IMG/VR virus record: IMGVR_UViG_3300030333_002333
Coordinates: 1 to 52,854 of that record
DNA: 52,854 nt
DNA from: a virus
Direction: 5' to 3' (one strand)
Positions 41,780 to 50,732 of this stretch are shown here, piece after piece (the first letter of the stretch is position 1; each line of letters opens with the position of its first letter). Made by a program: the position numbers and the translations under genes. The notes beneath the pieces are model-generated. The model was not told the DNA's origin. It saw only the letters and a list, made by a program, of their open reading frames with translations, and did no database searches.

Positions 41780-42726
41780 TGGCTGATATATACGGAAGTA
41801 CACGAATAAAAAAGGCTGGTGCTTGGTCTAAGTTCATGAATAGTGGTTCTAATGTATATATTAGGAATGACGGTGAAGATGAATGGGGAACTGGCTCTGG
41901 TGAGCAAGGACATGCTCTTGTTTATGTAAAAACTGGTAATAACTGGATAAGAGTTTATCCTAATAAAATAGCAGGTCCTGACCATGCAAACCTATTGTGG
42001 AGCTATGACTTTATGCAAAACAATAAGATTGATGGCAATTTTCAAACATATGAAGGTAGTTTTAAGTATGGTAGTCCTGTTGATATAATAAAGTCAGAAG
42101 GACCTTCAAATAGTGGCTCTGGTGCAAAGGCTGGTCCAACTTGGACTAGAGACCCAGATAAGTGGATATATGGATGGTATGATTTTGATGGCACTAATGA
42201 TTATATATCTATTACCAATAATTCTGGAAATAAATTTACATATGACCCAAATAGTGGATTATCAGTTTCTGCATGGGTTATGTCAGATAGTAACCATAAT
42301 GGAATAATAGTATCAGGTGATGACCCTGCTGGAAGAGCTAGGGTATTTCAGTTAAAGAAAAAAAGTACTGGTAAATGGTTAGCGATTTGTTTTAAAAATA
42401 ATACTGCGAATACAATACCAGCAACATATGATGGAAGTAACAGTGTCTGGACTCATCTTTGTTTTACTGCTGTTAAAGTTGGTACTACCTCTACTGTTAA
42501 GCTATACATAAATGGTTCATTAGTAGATACTGAAACCTATTCAGGAACAATGACTGGTTCTGGTGGAAAATCACCCGGTACCGTTCTTGGTATGCAAGAG
42601 ACTGGTGATAACGATAACCCTTTTAATGGCAAAATAGCAACAGTAAGATGTTGGGATACTGACCTCTCTGCTTCTGAAGTACAAGAAGACTATAGCCACT
42701 TTGCTACGCACCGTTTTGGACACTAA
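41779..42726 (+). CDS. LamG/concanavalin-like fibre or receptor-binding protein, 315 aa
   Basis: Residues about 110-310 contain FDGTNDYISI, SVSAWVMSD, WTHLCFTAV, VKLYINGSLV and FNGKIATVRCW, the ordered landmarks of a LamG-like jelly roll (LamG_3). These domains bind glycans or surface proteins. The N-terminal part [14 protein letters not shown] is a typical fibre-gene start. It probably forms the tip or an adhesion module together with the collagen-like shaft. Confidence 0.78.
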   Translation: MADIYGSTRIKKAGAWSKFMNSGSNVYIRNDGEDEWGTGSGEQGHALVYVKTGNNWIRVYPNKIAGPDHANLLWSYDFMQNNKIDGNFQTYEGSFKYGSPVDIIKSEGPSNSGSGAKAGPTWTRDPDKWIYGWYDFDGTNDYISITNNSGNKFTYDPNSGLSVSAWVMSDSNHNGIIVSGDDPAGRARVFQLKKKSTGKWLAICFKNNTANTIPATYDGSNSVWTHLCFTAVKVGTTSTVKLYINGSLVDTETYSGTMTGSGGKSPGTVLGMQETGDNDNPFNGKIATVRCWDTDLSASEVQEDYSHFATHRFGH

Positions 42727-42973
42727 ATTAAATAGGAAGTGGCTTGTTATAACAAAAGCCCAATACGATGCTATGGACATAGACTATTCTTTAATAAAAG
42801 AAGAAGATGCTAATCATATTAGATGGAGTAATGATGAAACAAAGTGCATATTAGCATACCATGGTAGTAAGCCTGACTTTTTATCAAGCATTACTGGAGT
42901 TATGGACCATGAAGAGATTTTAAGTTTATTATCTACATCAGAATGGATATCACCAAATGATGACGAGATTTAA
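42701..42973 (+). CDS. Hypothetical protein, 90 aa (start uncertain)
   Basis: The frame opens at a TTG at 42701 inside the LamG gene; a TTG at 42716 is an alternative. The solid part begins near RKWLVITKAQYDAM. It is acidic and soluble (LIKEEDANHIRWSNDETKC). Small proteins like this accompany fibre genes in several marine phages. Function unknown. Confidence 0.5.
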   Translation: MLRTVLDTKLNRKWLVITKAQYDAMDIDYSLIKEEDANHIRWSNDETKCILAYHGSKPDFLSSITGVMDHEEILSLLSTSEWISPNDDEI

Positions 42974-42982
42974 GGAGGATAT

Positions 42983-43561
42983 ATGTTACACTACGCAAAG
43001 CCAACTAGGAAATCAGTACTAGAGAATTGGTGGTTTATAAATGAATTTCTATCTGATGAAGAGATAGAAAGAATCGAACTCAATGTAAAGGGTTTAGACT
43101 ATAAAGATGCTACTATAGTAGCTAATAGTAATGTAAATGAAGAGTATAGAAAAAGTAGTATAAAATGGATTGACTTTAACTATGAATGGATATACGACAA
43201 ATTATGGCACTGGGTTAATATAGCCAATGATGATATCTGGGGATTTGATATTGAAGGGTTTAAGGATGAATGCCAATACACTCATTATAAAGCACCAGAT
43301 GGTCATTATGACTGGCATACTGATATAGGTGGTGATGGTATAAATCATAGAAAGATTAGTGCGATAGTACAGTTAAGTGATAATAATGAATTTAAAGGTG
43401 GTAACCTTGAATTTCTAAATGGCAAAGACCCTATACAAATAGAGATGTGGAAGGGTCGATGTGTTCTATTTCCTTCTTTCTATTTACATAGAATTACTCC
43501 TATATTAGAGGGGGAGAGAAAGTCCTTAGTTCAATGGATTTCTGGAGCTCCATTCAAGTGA
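42983..43561 (+). CDS. 2OG-Fe(II) oxygenase, prolyl-hydroxylase type, 192 aa
   Basis: HYDWHTD (H112, D114), LHRITPI (H169) and GERKSLVQW (R179) supply the HxD...H iron triad and the 2-oxoglutarate-binding Arg of the P4H/PKHD class. Length and strand order fit single-domain phage members. Such enzymes hydroxylate prolines, other residues or nucleobases. It lies 1.2 kb downstream of a collagen-like fibre gene, and collagen prolines are the classic P4H substrate. AAGGAGG precedes the start by about 5 nt. Confidence 0.85.
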   Translation: MLHYAKPTRKSVLENWWFINEFLSDEEIERIELNVKGLDYKDATIVANSNVNEEYRKSSIKWIDFNYEWIYDKLWHWVNIANDDIWGFDIEGFKDECQYTHYKAPDGHYDWHTDIGGDGINHRKISAIVQLSDNNEFKGGNLEFLNGKDPIQIEMWKGRCVLFPSFYLHRITPILEGERKSLVQWISGAPFK

Positions 43562-43567
43562 GGTATC

Positions 43568-43870
43568 ATGAGTGAAGCAAGTAAACCTAAGACAGCAAGG
43601 TCATATCGTGGGACAGTCGTGGATGATAATGCCGTTATTAGTATTAACATTAAGTGGCTTGGTCAAATGCTTATACTTGTCGCTGGACTTGTTTATTCGT
43701 ACTATCAGGTTATCCATAGGATTGGAGAGCTTGAGCGTAGAGTCAATGATGCTGATAAATCAATTACAGAGCTTGTAGAGAAACATATAGCAGAGGAAAA
43801 TGAAAAATTTGCTGAGATGGAGGCAGACCTAAAATGGTATCAAAAGGCATTAGGAAAGAAGAAAAAGTAG
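43568..43870 (+). CDS. Membrane protein with coiled coil, 100 aa
   Basis: Residues about 29-48 (WLGQMLILVAGLVYSYYQVI) form one transmembrane segment, followed by a coiled coil (IGELERRVNDADKSITELVE) and a Lys-rich C-terminus. Together with the next two genes it makes a run of three small membrane proteins, reminiscent of holin or spanin cassettes, though the endolysin lies 16 kb away. Confidence 0.6.
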   Translation: MSEASKPKTARSYRGTVVDDNAVISINIKWLGQMLILVAGLVYSYYQVIHRIGELERRVNDADKSITELVEKHIAEENEKFAEMEADLKWYQKALGKKKK

Positions 43871-43879
43871 AGGTAATAA

Positions 43880-44197
43880 ATGGATTTTTTGGCTATATAT
43901 GGCGAAGCAGGAATGATTGGAGTTGTTGGAGCAATGTTTGTATATTTAGTAGTATCTTTAAGTAACAAATCAGCGAAGCAACAAGAAACTCTTGAACAAC
44001 TGAAGATAGAAAACGCTGGTCAAAGTGAAACTTTAGAGAATATGGAGGGGATGATAATTAAATTAATCAACAGATGGAACAAGTCAGATGACAAACTAGA
44101 TAGAAAGTTTGATGGCATGACCAAAGAGATTAATGACTTAGATAATCAAGTATCTGAAATAAAGGGTAGCTTAAGCAGGATAAATGGTAAACACTAA
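43880..44197 (+). CDS. Membrane protein with coiled coil, 105 aa
   Basis: Residues about 10-28 (AGMIGVVGAMFVYLVVSLSN) are a transmembrane segment. The remainder is a long coiled coil (ETLEQLKIENAGQSETLENM; IKLINRWNKSDDKLDRKF). The topology resembles type-III-like holins or tail-associated membrane proteins. Stop overlaps next start (TAATG). Confidence 0.6.
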   Translation: MDFLAIYGEAGMIGVVGAMFVYLVVSLSNKSAKQQETLEQLKIENAGQSETLENMEGMIIKLINRWNKSDDKLDRKFDGMTKEINDLDNQVSEIKGSLSRINGKH

Positions 44198-44343
44198 TGG
44201 ATAGTTTAAAAGTTTCAACTTCAAGTTTTGCAAGTATGGGAGCCTTGATGTGGGATGCAATCCCGTGGGCTCTGATGGTAATAATAGGTGTACTGCAGAT
44301 AGTATATCTTACACATAAAATAAAGAAAATAAAGGAGTCTTAA
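44197..44343 (+). CDS. Small membrane protein, holin-like, 48 aa
   Basis: Residues about 14-38 (MGALMWDAIPWALMVIIGVL...) contain a strong hydrophobic segment followed by a basic tail (HKIKKIKES). Compact, single-span and small as in some holins. The stop lies directly next to the next ATG. Confidence 0.5.
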   Translation: MDSLKVSTSSFASMGALMWDAIPWALMVIIGVLQIVYLTHKIKKIKES

Positions 44344-44577
44344 ATGGCTATAGACATAAAGTCAATGCTTATAAAGTTAGCTGAAGAACAAGCAGAAAAA
44401 ATGCAAGATGAGGCTGTAAAGCACTTAGCTTCAGATGAAATGTCTGAAAAGATTGCAACTGCTATAAACAAAAGAATTGACATACCTTTCGTATCAGAGG
44501 ATAAAGAACAGTTATTCTTTGAAAAAGTAGTAGATGTTGTTACGGATATATTAGAAGGTGTATTTAAAGGTAAATAA
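44344..44577 (+). CDS. Hypothetical small helical protein, 77 aa
   Basis: Mostly helical and amphipathic (IKSMLIKLAEEQAEKMQDEA; LFFEKVVDVVTDILEGVF). No transmembrane span. It follows the holin-like gene in the same cluster. Function unknown. Confidence 0.5.
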   Translation: MAIDIKSMLIKLAEEQAEKMQDEAVKHLASDEMSEKIATAINKRIDIPFVSEDKEQLFFEKVVDVVTDILEGVFKGK

Positions 44578-44645
44578 TTTTAGTGGGGCGAGCAGTAGTT
44601 TGACTTTCTCCTCCTTGGTCTTAATATCGTGAGCTCCACTAAAAT
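44578..44645 (+). promoter_or_regulatory. Long stem-loop overlapping the next start codon
   Basis: TTTTAGTGGGGC pairs with GCTCCACTAAAA (44633-44644) with one G-U pair on the plus strand, giving a 12-bp stem with a loop of about 43 nt. The loop and 3' arm include the GTG at 44629, so translation of the 113-aa reading could be controlled by the fold. The loop carries CTCCTCCTT, complementary to a Shine-Dalgarno motif. Confidence 0.45.
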
Positions 44646-44970
44646 ATACAAGAATAGTTGGGGAATCCCTGTTAGGGATAATAAAGCTAGGAAGATGAAC
44701 ATGAAGAAAAGGATTGATGGCTTTAATATTCAAGGTACTAAAAGGACTGATAAATGCCCAGAAGAATGCTATTACTGTGGCTCTAAAGATATAATAGGTA
44801 TAGAAATAATTGGAACTATACAAGAGCCATTAATTTGGGAGTGTACTCATTGCAATGAACATATGTTAAGGTTCACTAGAGCAAAGACCGAAAGACTCCT
44901 AAATGCAGCACCACAAATAGAAATTACTGAAGAGGATTGGGAAAAAGCATGGCAAGAAGGACCAAATTAA
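44629..44970 (+). CDS. Zinc-ribbon protein, 113 aa (start uncertain)
   Basis: CPEECYYCGSKD and CTHC supply the zinc-binding cysteines. Acidic/Trp-rich C-terminus (EITEEDWEKAWQEG). The GTG at 44629 has no ribosome-binding site and sits in a stem-loop. The ATG at 44701, 6 nt after AGGAAG, is an alternative that leaves the ribbon intact (89 aa). Function unknown. Confidence 0.55.
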   Translation: MSSTKIYKNSWGIPVRDNKARKMNMKKRIDGFNIQGTKRTDKCPEECYYCGSKDIIGIEIIGTIQEPLIWECTHCNEHMLRFTRAKTERLLNAAPQIEITEEDWEKAWQEGPN

Positions 44971-45728
44971 AGCGTGTTATTGTTACGCCAGATAAACATT
45001 TTCCACTGCATGATGTTGCAGCTATCAATGTTGTCTGTAAAGCAATTGAAAAGGTTAAACCAGATATTTATGTGGACCTCGGAGATACAGGAGAATGGGA
45101 GTCAGTAAGTCACTGGCAATGGAAGAAGAAGAAAAGACCACCATTAGAATATCAACTTCCTTATGTTGTTAAGGAGATAGAAGAAGTAAATAAGGGGATG
45201 GATTTAATAGATGCGTCACTTGATAAAGCAGGTTGTAAAGAACGCCATATCACTGAAGGAAACCATGATGATTGGCTTAATAGATTTGTGGATGAGAATC
45301 CCTATCTTGAGGGCTATTTATTTAAGGATGCAGTTCGCCTTAAACAGCGTGGTTATACATACCATCCTGCTGGACAGCTTTTTAAAATCGGTCATCTTTA
45401 TTTTTACCACGGTCACCACTTTGCTGGTATTAATCACACTAGAAATCATCTTCTTCGCCTCGGCTGTAATGTCATGTATGGGCACCACCATGACATACAA
45501 CAAAGTACAGTCACTCATATGGATGGACCCAAGTCTGCATGGAGTATTGGATGCCTCAAAGATATGGGAGCTAGTGCAAATGTATGGCTCAATAACAGAC
45601 AACACAATTGGCAACACGCTTTTGCAATCGTGAACTTCTATGATAAAGGTGAATTTAATGTGGAACTTTGTGCGATTATCAATGGTAAAACAGTTGTTGA
45701 TGGGGAGTTAATAGACGGCAATGCCTAA
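44949..45728 (+). CDS. Calcineurin-like metallophosphoesterase, 259 aa
   Basis: TPDKHFPLHD, DLGDTGEW, GNHDDW, YHGHH and YGHHHD reproduce the ordered metal-binding motifs of the calcineurin-like phosphoesterase superfamily (D/H, GD, GNHD, H, GHH). Such enzymes hydrolyse phosphodiester or phosphomonoester bonds in nucleotides, DNA or cyclic nucleotides. The substrate is not apparent. The ATG at 44949 is taken; a TTG at 44937 is possible. Phage versions have been found in replication, repair and anti-signalling roles. Confidence 0.85.
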   Translation: MARRTKLKRVIVTPDKHFPLHDVAAINVVCKAIEKVKPDIYVDLGDTGEWESVSHWQWKKKKRPPLEYQLPYVVKEIEEVNKGMDLIDASLDKAGCKERHITEGNHDDWLNRFVDENPYLEGYLFKDAVRLKQRGYTYHPAGQLFKIGHLYFYHGHHFAGINHTRNHLLRLGCNVMYGHHHDIQQSTVTHMDGPKSAWSIGCLKDMGASANVWLNNRQHNWQHAFAIVNFYDKGEFNVELCAIINGKTVVDGELIDGNA

Positions 45729-45975
45729 ACAAGTAGCAGAAATAAAACATTTCAATGTAGGTATAGTGGCAACACCAGACTCTAAGGATATACCATCTGA
45801 GGCTGCAGATTATTCTTTAAATGTAGAAACAATTGCAAGTGATGGTAAAGTTCTAGGTAGGAAGGGTGACTTATATCTATCAGCAGTAGGTGGCTTTGGT
45901 GCTAGTGCTAAGGGAGTAAGCGATGTATCACTTGGTACCCATATAGTTCCTAGTGGTGGAGGTATAGTGGATTAA
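45721..45975 (+). CDS. Tail protein N-terminal-type fragment, 84 aa
   Basis: HFNVGIVATPDSKDIPSEAADYSLNVE followed by KVLGRKGDLY matches the N-terminal signature of podovirus tail nozzle/stabilisation proteins (a short G, DIP, N and RxG pattern). It ends in TAATG, where the 1,308-aa protein begins. The two may be a split version of a single ancestral protein. Function inferred. Confidence 0.55.
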   Translation: MPKQVAEIKHFNVGIVATPDSKDIPSEAADYSLNVETIASDGKVLGRKGDLYLSAVGGFGASAKGVSDVSLGTHIVPSGGGIVD

Positions 45976-48900
45976 TGGCTCAGATTTATCAGGAAAACAT
46001 AACTGTAGGTGGTACTTATACTGGTACTATAAAGACTGATTACTTGGTAAAAGTATTCCCAACGGGGGTAACTAATACTACAAAGTTTCAAGTTATAACT
46101 ACTAATTGGGATAGGAATATAAACTTACAATTCCAAGGAACTAGTACAGCAGTTAAGGTTAGGTCTGATAATGGAGATGGTACTTACTCTGACCATGCAA
46201 CAGGTATACCAATATGGGTTGGTGACTATCTATATGAAACAACTGGTCAAACAGATATATCAAGTGCAGGTAATGGATACATTGGAAAGGTTGCTAGTAT
46301 AACTACTGGTACTGAAGGTGTTAGTGTTAAGGCTTTTGCACTAGATGCTACTACTTACCTAGATAATATAAGTGGAAGTACTAAAGTAGATTCTGTTGTT
46401 AAGTATCTATGTCGTCCCTATAATGATAATGTATTTCAATTATGTAATGACCATCAAGGCTCTGGTAATACATATACACACACAAGATTGAATGGACTTA
46501 ATTTTTATTGGAATACTAACTTTAATAGTCTACCTGCTCCAGCTAGTTCAGAATCTTATTTGAAGTTTATGTTCACAGGATACCCACAAAAAGTATTCCA
46601 TTCTGATAAGACAATAACTTTAGAAAAGGAAGGAAAAACTCATATACTTGGATGGGATAAGTCTGTAGAGCAATTCTCATTTCTTGAGGATGTATACGAT
46701 GAAAATCCAAATATGGGTACAGTACCTACAGAACAAACATATTTAGCTACTCCAGCAGTTGATAAGGAACCAACCTTTGTAACAAGAGGTGATGATACAT
46801 ATATTGGACTAGGACCAAATAGACCACCTATGTATGTAGGGTATCCAAATATTAGACAGTTTGGTAAAAATAGAGGAACAGAATTAACAGTAACTGATGG
46901 AGCAATGAAGTTAGATACATCAGTATTACCTCAATTAGAACAGTTTGTATTGCCCACTGCTAGTGCAGCAGATGCTGGCTCATCTGATGTTGACCTAACT
47001 GCAGGTGCTCAGCTAGTAGTAGGATATGTTAAAGGAAGTTCTTACTTGTTAAAAGCAAGGAGAGATAAAGGAATAGAATCTAGTTTCTATGTGGGTGGTA
47101 AGATACTTGCTATTTATTTAGACCACCTAGTAAGTAATGAAGTTTGGGTTCTATATGATGCTACATCTTATTATGGAGTTAAATGTGTAGCTATTAATGC
47201 TAGTGGAACTGCTATGGACTTGCATGAGAATAGAGTTTACTCACTACAAGGTGCTGATGATAACCAGAAATGGCTGAGTCCTTTTGTAAAAGATGAGGTT
47301 GTACCAAGTGATATAATCCTATTAGATAATATACTTTATGTATCTGCAACTGACGCTGATTATGATAATAAGGACAAAAATGTAAGAGATAAATGCTTTG
47401 GTGAGGGTGCTAATAGAATGGCTTTTGTTTGGAGGAGTGCATCAGTTGCATCTGCAATTAGTCCAATCCCTCCTAATGGATATACAACATTAGCCATGAC
47501 TAATATGACCCCTACTATGACAACATCAAGCCTGAGTGATAACGAGGAAGTCACTCCTTATTGGTATACATGGTTAGAAGAAGAATGGTGGGATGAAGAC
47601 CCTGATGGACAAGGTGGTAATGGTGGATTAGCTATAATGAACGCAGGATTCGAAGGTAATGGTGGTACTTTAAAACTAAAGCAACTACCAGCAAAACGAG
47701 GACTGTGTATATGGGCTAATAAAGCAGGTGATGAAGCAATAGGTCTATTAATAAATTATGTTGTAAACTCATTTGATGATTGGTCTGACCCAGTTATGGA
47801 TTATGATTCAAGTTCTGATGGTGACCAATACTTAGGTAGTTCTTCTATATGGAAAAGAGTCGGACCATTAGTGTATCAAGAGGGTAAGCACACAGCTTTA
47901 GGTTCTCATATTATTGTTTGGAGAGATAGTGCTAACCACACTGCAGGTAATACAACATCATCAACTACTGGTGTTAAAAGAATTATGATAAACAACAGTG
48001 AGAGAGATAAGACAACTGAAAGAAAGATTATGCAACAGCCAGTAAACTCTGGTTCTAATGCCGATGATGAAGCAAGTATAACCTTTATTGGAGATGGTTC
48101 CAATTGGGAAGAGGTTAATGCTATAAATGCAGTTGCTCCATTGAATACAAATAGCACTATGCCACAAGGATTAAGTGTCACATATGATAAGAATATTATG
48201 TTCTTTGATATAGGTGCAATAGGTGATGCTTGGTTAGCATCAACCAATAAAGATGGTAGAGCATTCCTAAATCAAAGTCTTGATGATGTTAAGATATTTA
48301 CACCTGCTGAAAGTAAACCGGGTCCCATTATTCCAGCATCACAAAGTTGGAACTATGCTTCAAGTTCTTTTGAATGGTTAGCAGTTACTTTTCCAGATTC
48401 ATTTGCCTTAAGATATACTGACCCTGATGGTTTAGAATCTGCATCATGGATAGAATGGGCTCTACTTTCTACTGTCAAGATAACAGTAGGAGATACTGGT
48501 GTTAGTGACCTTGACCAAAACAATGTACATCCGGGAGCAGATTTAAATACTAGTAATGACCCACCAGATTATGATGAGGATAGCGATTACTATAAGAATT
48601 TTTATAGAATATCTCTAATGCTTGATGGATATCAGGAAACTGTTTTAGGTGAAACTATATATACAAACTCAGGTAATAATCCAAATAAGAATGGACATAA
48701 GATTACTATAGAAGTATTAGCAGATAAACTAGGACCAAGGATGTCTCATATTAATGTATACAGAGGTAAGGCTTGGGACGCTTCTGCTACAGAGCCAGAT
48801 TTAGATTATCAATTAGTAGAAAGAGTTTCATTAGATGGTGCAAATTGGAGAAGCTCTAGTAATGGTTATCTAAAGTATGAGATAATAGATAACCAAGGTA

Positions 48901-49901
48901 AGAGTTTTGGAACTTATGAGGCTAATACTGGGTTGTCTCCTGTTATGACTAACAATTACCTATCTTATGGAGAGTCAGAGCAATGTGCTGGATACTTGTT
49001 CGTTTGTGACGCAAATAATCCAGAGATTGCTAATGTTGGTAATTATATATTTAGAAGTAAGGCAGGTAAGTTTAGTATTTTTAATTGGGCTAATGAATAT
49101 GTAGCCTTACCAGAGAAACCTACTGCGTTAAAGTCTTATAACAATGTGTTATTTGCTTTTAGTTCTTCAAAGGTTTATACAATCAATCCAAACAATTTAT
49201 CTATCATAGATAGTACAGATGGTATGGGTTGTTTACATGCTGATAGTGTTATTGCTACTGACTTTGGCATGTTTTTTGCAGATAAGCATGGTGTTTATCA
49301 GCATGATGGTAGAAAGGCTAAGGTTATTAGTGGACCTATCTGGACTACAGATAATAGTAGCTTAAATAATTATACATGGGATAGTATAAGCACATCTCTT
49401 GAAACTACTCCACCGAAACTAGCGTTTGACGGTCAAAGAAAGGCTTTGATTGTAGTATTTGAAGTGAGTAGTAACAGTTATGCTTGGGTTTACAGTGTGG
49501 GAACTGGTAGATGGGACCTATGGAGTTTCTCTAATAGGATAAAATCATTGACTCAGGGTAAGTATGGAGATATATTAGCATCAGACGGAAAACTAGCACA
49601 AATAGGAACAAGTTCTACTAGAAAGCCTTGGGAGTTTGTTTCTAAGAAAATAACTGCTGGACTTGATACTTATGATAAGTCCTTTACAGAGGTGCATGTA
49701 GAGGGAAGTAATGGTTTAGCAACAACTTATAAAACTTCTGGCGTAGGAACTTATCAGTCATTAACTTCTAACCGTCTTGCTTCAGCCTATAAAAAGGCTA
49801 AGTGGCTTCAATTGAGGGTCGTAGATGATGCAGGTACTAGGGAGTTAGAATCTATAGGTGTTCATTTGCGACCATTAAAAGCAAGGAGTACAAAGATTTG
49901 A
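45975..49901 (+). CDS. Large tail protein, nozzle/hub-like, 1308 aa
   Basis: Starts in a TAATG overlap with the preceding fragment. Beta-rich throughout, with Gly/Asp/Thr-Ser-rich strands. In the C-terminal third, SYNNVLFAFSSSKVYTINPN and ATDFGMFFADKHGVYQHDGR look like propeller or nozzle strands of podovirus tail-tube proteins, and the central part contains beta-sandwich-like stretches. Size exceeds T7 gp12 and P22 gp10. Tail nozzle or hub function is inferred from composition and place. Confidence 0.65.
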   Translation: MAQIYQENITVGGTYTGTIKTDYLVKVFPTGVTNTTKFQVITTNWDRNINLQFQGTSTAVKVRSDNGDGTYSDHATGIPIWVGDYLYETTGQTDISSAGNGYIGKVASITTGTEGVSVKAFALDATTYLDNISGSTKVDSVVKYLCRPYNDNVFQLCNDHQGSGNTYTHTRLNGLNFYWNTNFNSLPAPASSESYLKFMFTGYPQKVFHSDKTITLEKEGKTHILGWDKSVEQFSFLEDVYDENPNMGTVPTEQTYLATPAVDKEPTFVTRGDDTYIGLGPNRPPMYVGYPNIRQFGKNRGTELTVTDGAMKLDTSVLPQLEQFVLPTASAADAGSSDVDLTAGAQLVVGYVKGSSYLLKARRDKGIESSFYVGGKILAIYLDHLVSNEVWVLYDATSYYGVKCVAINASGTAMDLHENRVYSLQGADDNQKWLSPFVKDEVVPSDIILLDNILYVSATDADYDNKDKNVRDKCFGEGANRMAFVWRSASVASAISPIPPNGYTTLAMTNMTPTMTTSSLSDNEEVTPYWYTWLEEEWWDEDPDGQGGNGGLAIMNAGFEGNGGTLKLKQLPAKRGLCIWANKAGDEAIGLLINYVVNSFDDWSDPVMDYDSSSDGDQYLGSSSIWKRVGPLVYQEGKHTALGSHIIVWRDSANHTAGNTTSSTTGVKRIMINNSERDKTTERKIMQQPVNSGSNADDEASITFIGDGSNWEEVNAINAVAPLNTNSTMPQGLSVTYDKNIMFFDIGAIGDAWLASTNKDGRAFLNQSLDDVKIFTPAESKPGPIIPASQSWNYASSSFEWLAVTFPDSFALRYTDPDGLESASWIEWALLSTVKITVGDTGVSDLDQNNVHPGADLNTSNDPPDYDEDSDYYKNFYRISLMLDGYQETVLGETIYTNSGNNPNKNGHKITIEVLADKLGPRMSHINVYRGKAWDASATEPDLDYQLVERVSLDGANWRSSSNGYLKYEIIDNQGKSFGTYEANTGLSPVMTNNYLSYGESEQCAGYLFVCDANNPEIANVGNYIFRSKAGKFSIFNWANEYVALPEKPTALKSYNNVLFAFSSSKVYTINPNNLSIIDSTDGMGCLHADSVIATDFGMFFADKHGVYQHDGRKAKVISGPIWTTDNSSLNNYTWDSISTSLETTPPKLAFDGQRKALIVVFEVSSNSYAWVYSVGTGRWDLWSFSNRIKSLTQGKYGDILASDGKLAQIGTSSTRKPWEFVSKKITAGLDTYDKSFTEVHVEGSNGLATTYKTSGVGTYQSLTSNRLASAYKKAKWLQLRVVDDAGTRELESIGVHLRPLKARSTKI

Positions 49902-50131
49902 GTAGATTAGAAGACCCTCTTTTAGTACAAGAACTAAGAGAATTATCTAATAGAATTGATGTCCTTGAGCAATCATTAAAAGGGACAAGAGAATCTGCCT
50001 CTGCTAAGAATGCTGATAAGCAAAAGAATAGTTATAGGGTTGTAAAAGAAGATGGCAATCATTATGTCGAGTTTAAATCAAAGGATGGTTGGGTTCGCTC
50101 AGGTGGCTCAACATTTACACTGAGGAAATAA
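49898..50131 (+). CDS. Coiled-coil tail accessory protein, 77 aa
   Basis: The TTG start overlaps the previous stop. Residues 5-35 (PLLVQELRELSNRIDVLEQS) form a coiled coil, followed by a beta-hairpin-like C-terminus (YVEFKSKDGWVRSG). Small tail-associated proteins of this kind sit next to nozzle genes. Function unknown. Confidence 0.6.
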   Translation: MSRLEDPLLVQELRELSNRIDVLEQSLKGTRESASAKNADKQKNSYRVVKEDGNHYVEFKSKDGWVRSGGSTFTLRK

Positions 50132-50134
50132 GGT

Positions 50135-50722
50135 ATGCTTAAAAAACTCTGGAGAGGACTCACAGGTCAATTAGACCAAGGTGCAATTGAAAGACAATTA
50201 AATGCTGGTATGAGCCAGTATACGAATCCAATGACGCTTAATGCTCAAACCTTAGCAGGTAAGGGTAATGAGTTAATGGATTTCTCTGGTGCTACTAATG
50301 TTGCATCAAGAGAATTACTACAAGACGCTGCTGCTGATGCTACTGCTACAGGTGGTCTACAGGCAGCTCAAATGGCTGCTCAACAAGGTATGGGTGGCTC
50401 AGGATTATTACAACAAGCACAAGCCAATAACGCTTTTACTAATATGATGAAGGCTAATAGATTTGGACTGCAAGACACAATGAAAAATTTTAGACTAGGT
50501 GGTGATTATTTAAATCAATCATCAAATATATTTCAGAACCTAGGAAGTATGCAAGGAGATATTAACGAAACATTAGCTATGACTAATATGCATAATCAGA
50601 ATGCTCAGAATAAATTCATCCAAGGGGCAGCAGGTACATTGATTGGTGCCTTACCCGGAGGTGGTGGTGGAGTTGAAGGTGTATTATCTAGTCTATTAGC
50701 TGCTAAAACAGGTACACCATAG
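50135..50722 (+). CDS. Internal virion/ejection protein, gp14-like, 195 aa
   Basis: GGLQAAQMAAQQGMGGSGLL with an Ala/Gln/Met/Gly-rich core and the C-terminal hydrophobic GAAGTLIGALPGGGGG resembles small podovirus internal virion (ejection) proteins such as T7 gp14-like members. Such proteins form the channel that carries DNA and partner proteins across the cell envelope. It is the first of the ejection-type genes and is followed by the 450-aa and 3,271-aa ones. Confidence 0.72.
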   Translation: MLKKLWRGLTGQLDQGAIERQLNAGMSQYTNPMTLNAQTLAGKGNELMDFSGATNVASRELLQDAAADATATGGLQAAQMAAQQGMGGSGLLQQAQANNAFTNMMKANRFGLQDTMKNFRLGGDYLNQSSNIFQNLGSMQGDINETLAMTNMHNQNAQNKFIQGAAGTLIGALPGGGGGVEGVLSSLLAAKTGTP

Positions 50723-50732
50723 GGGGCTAATT

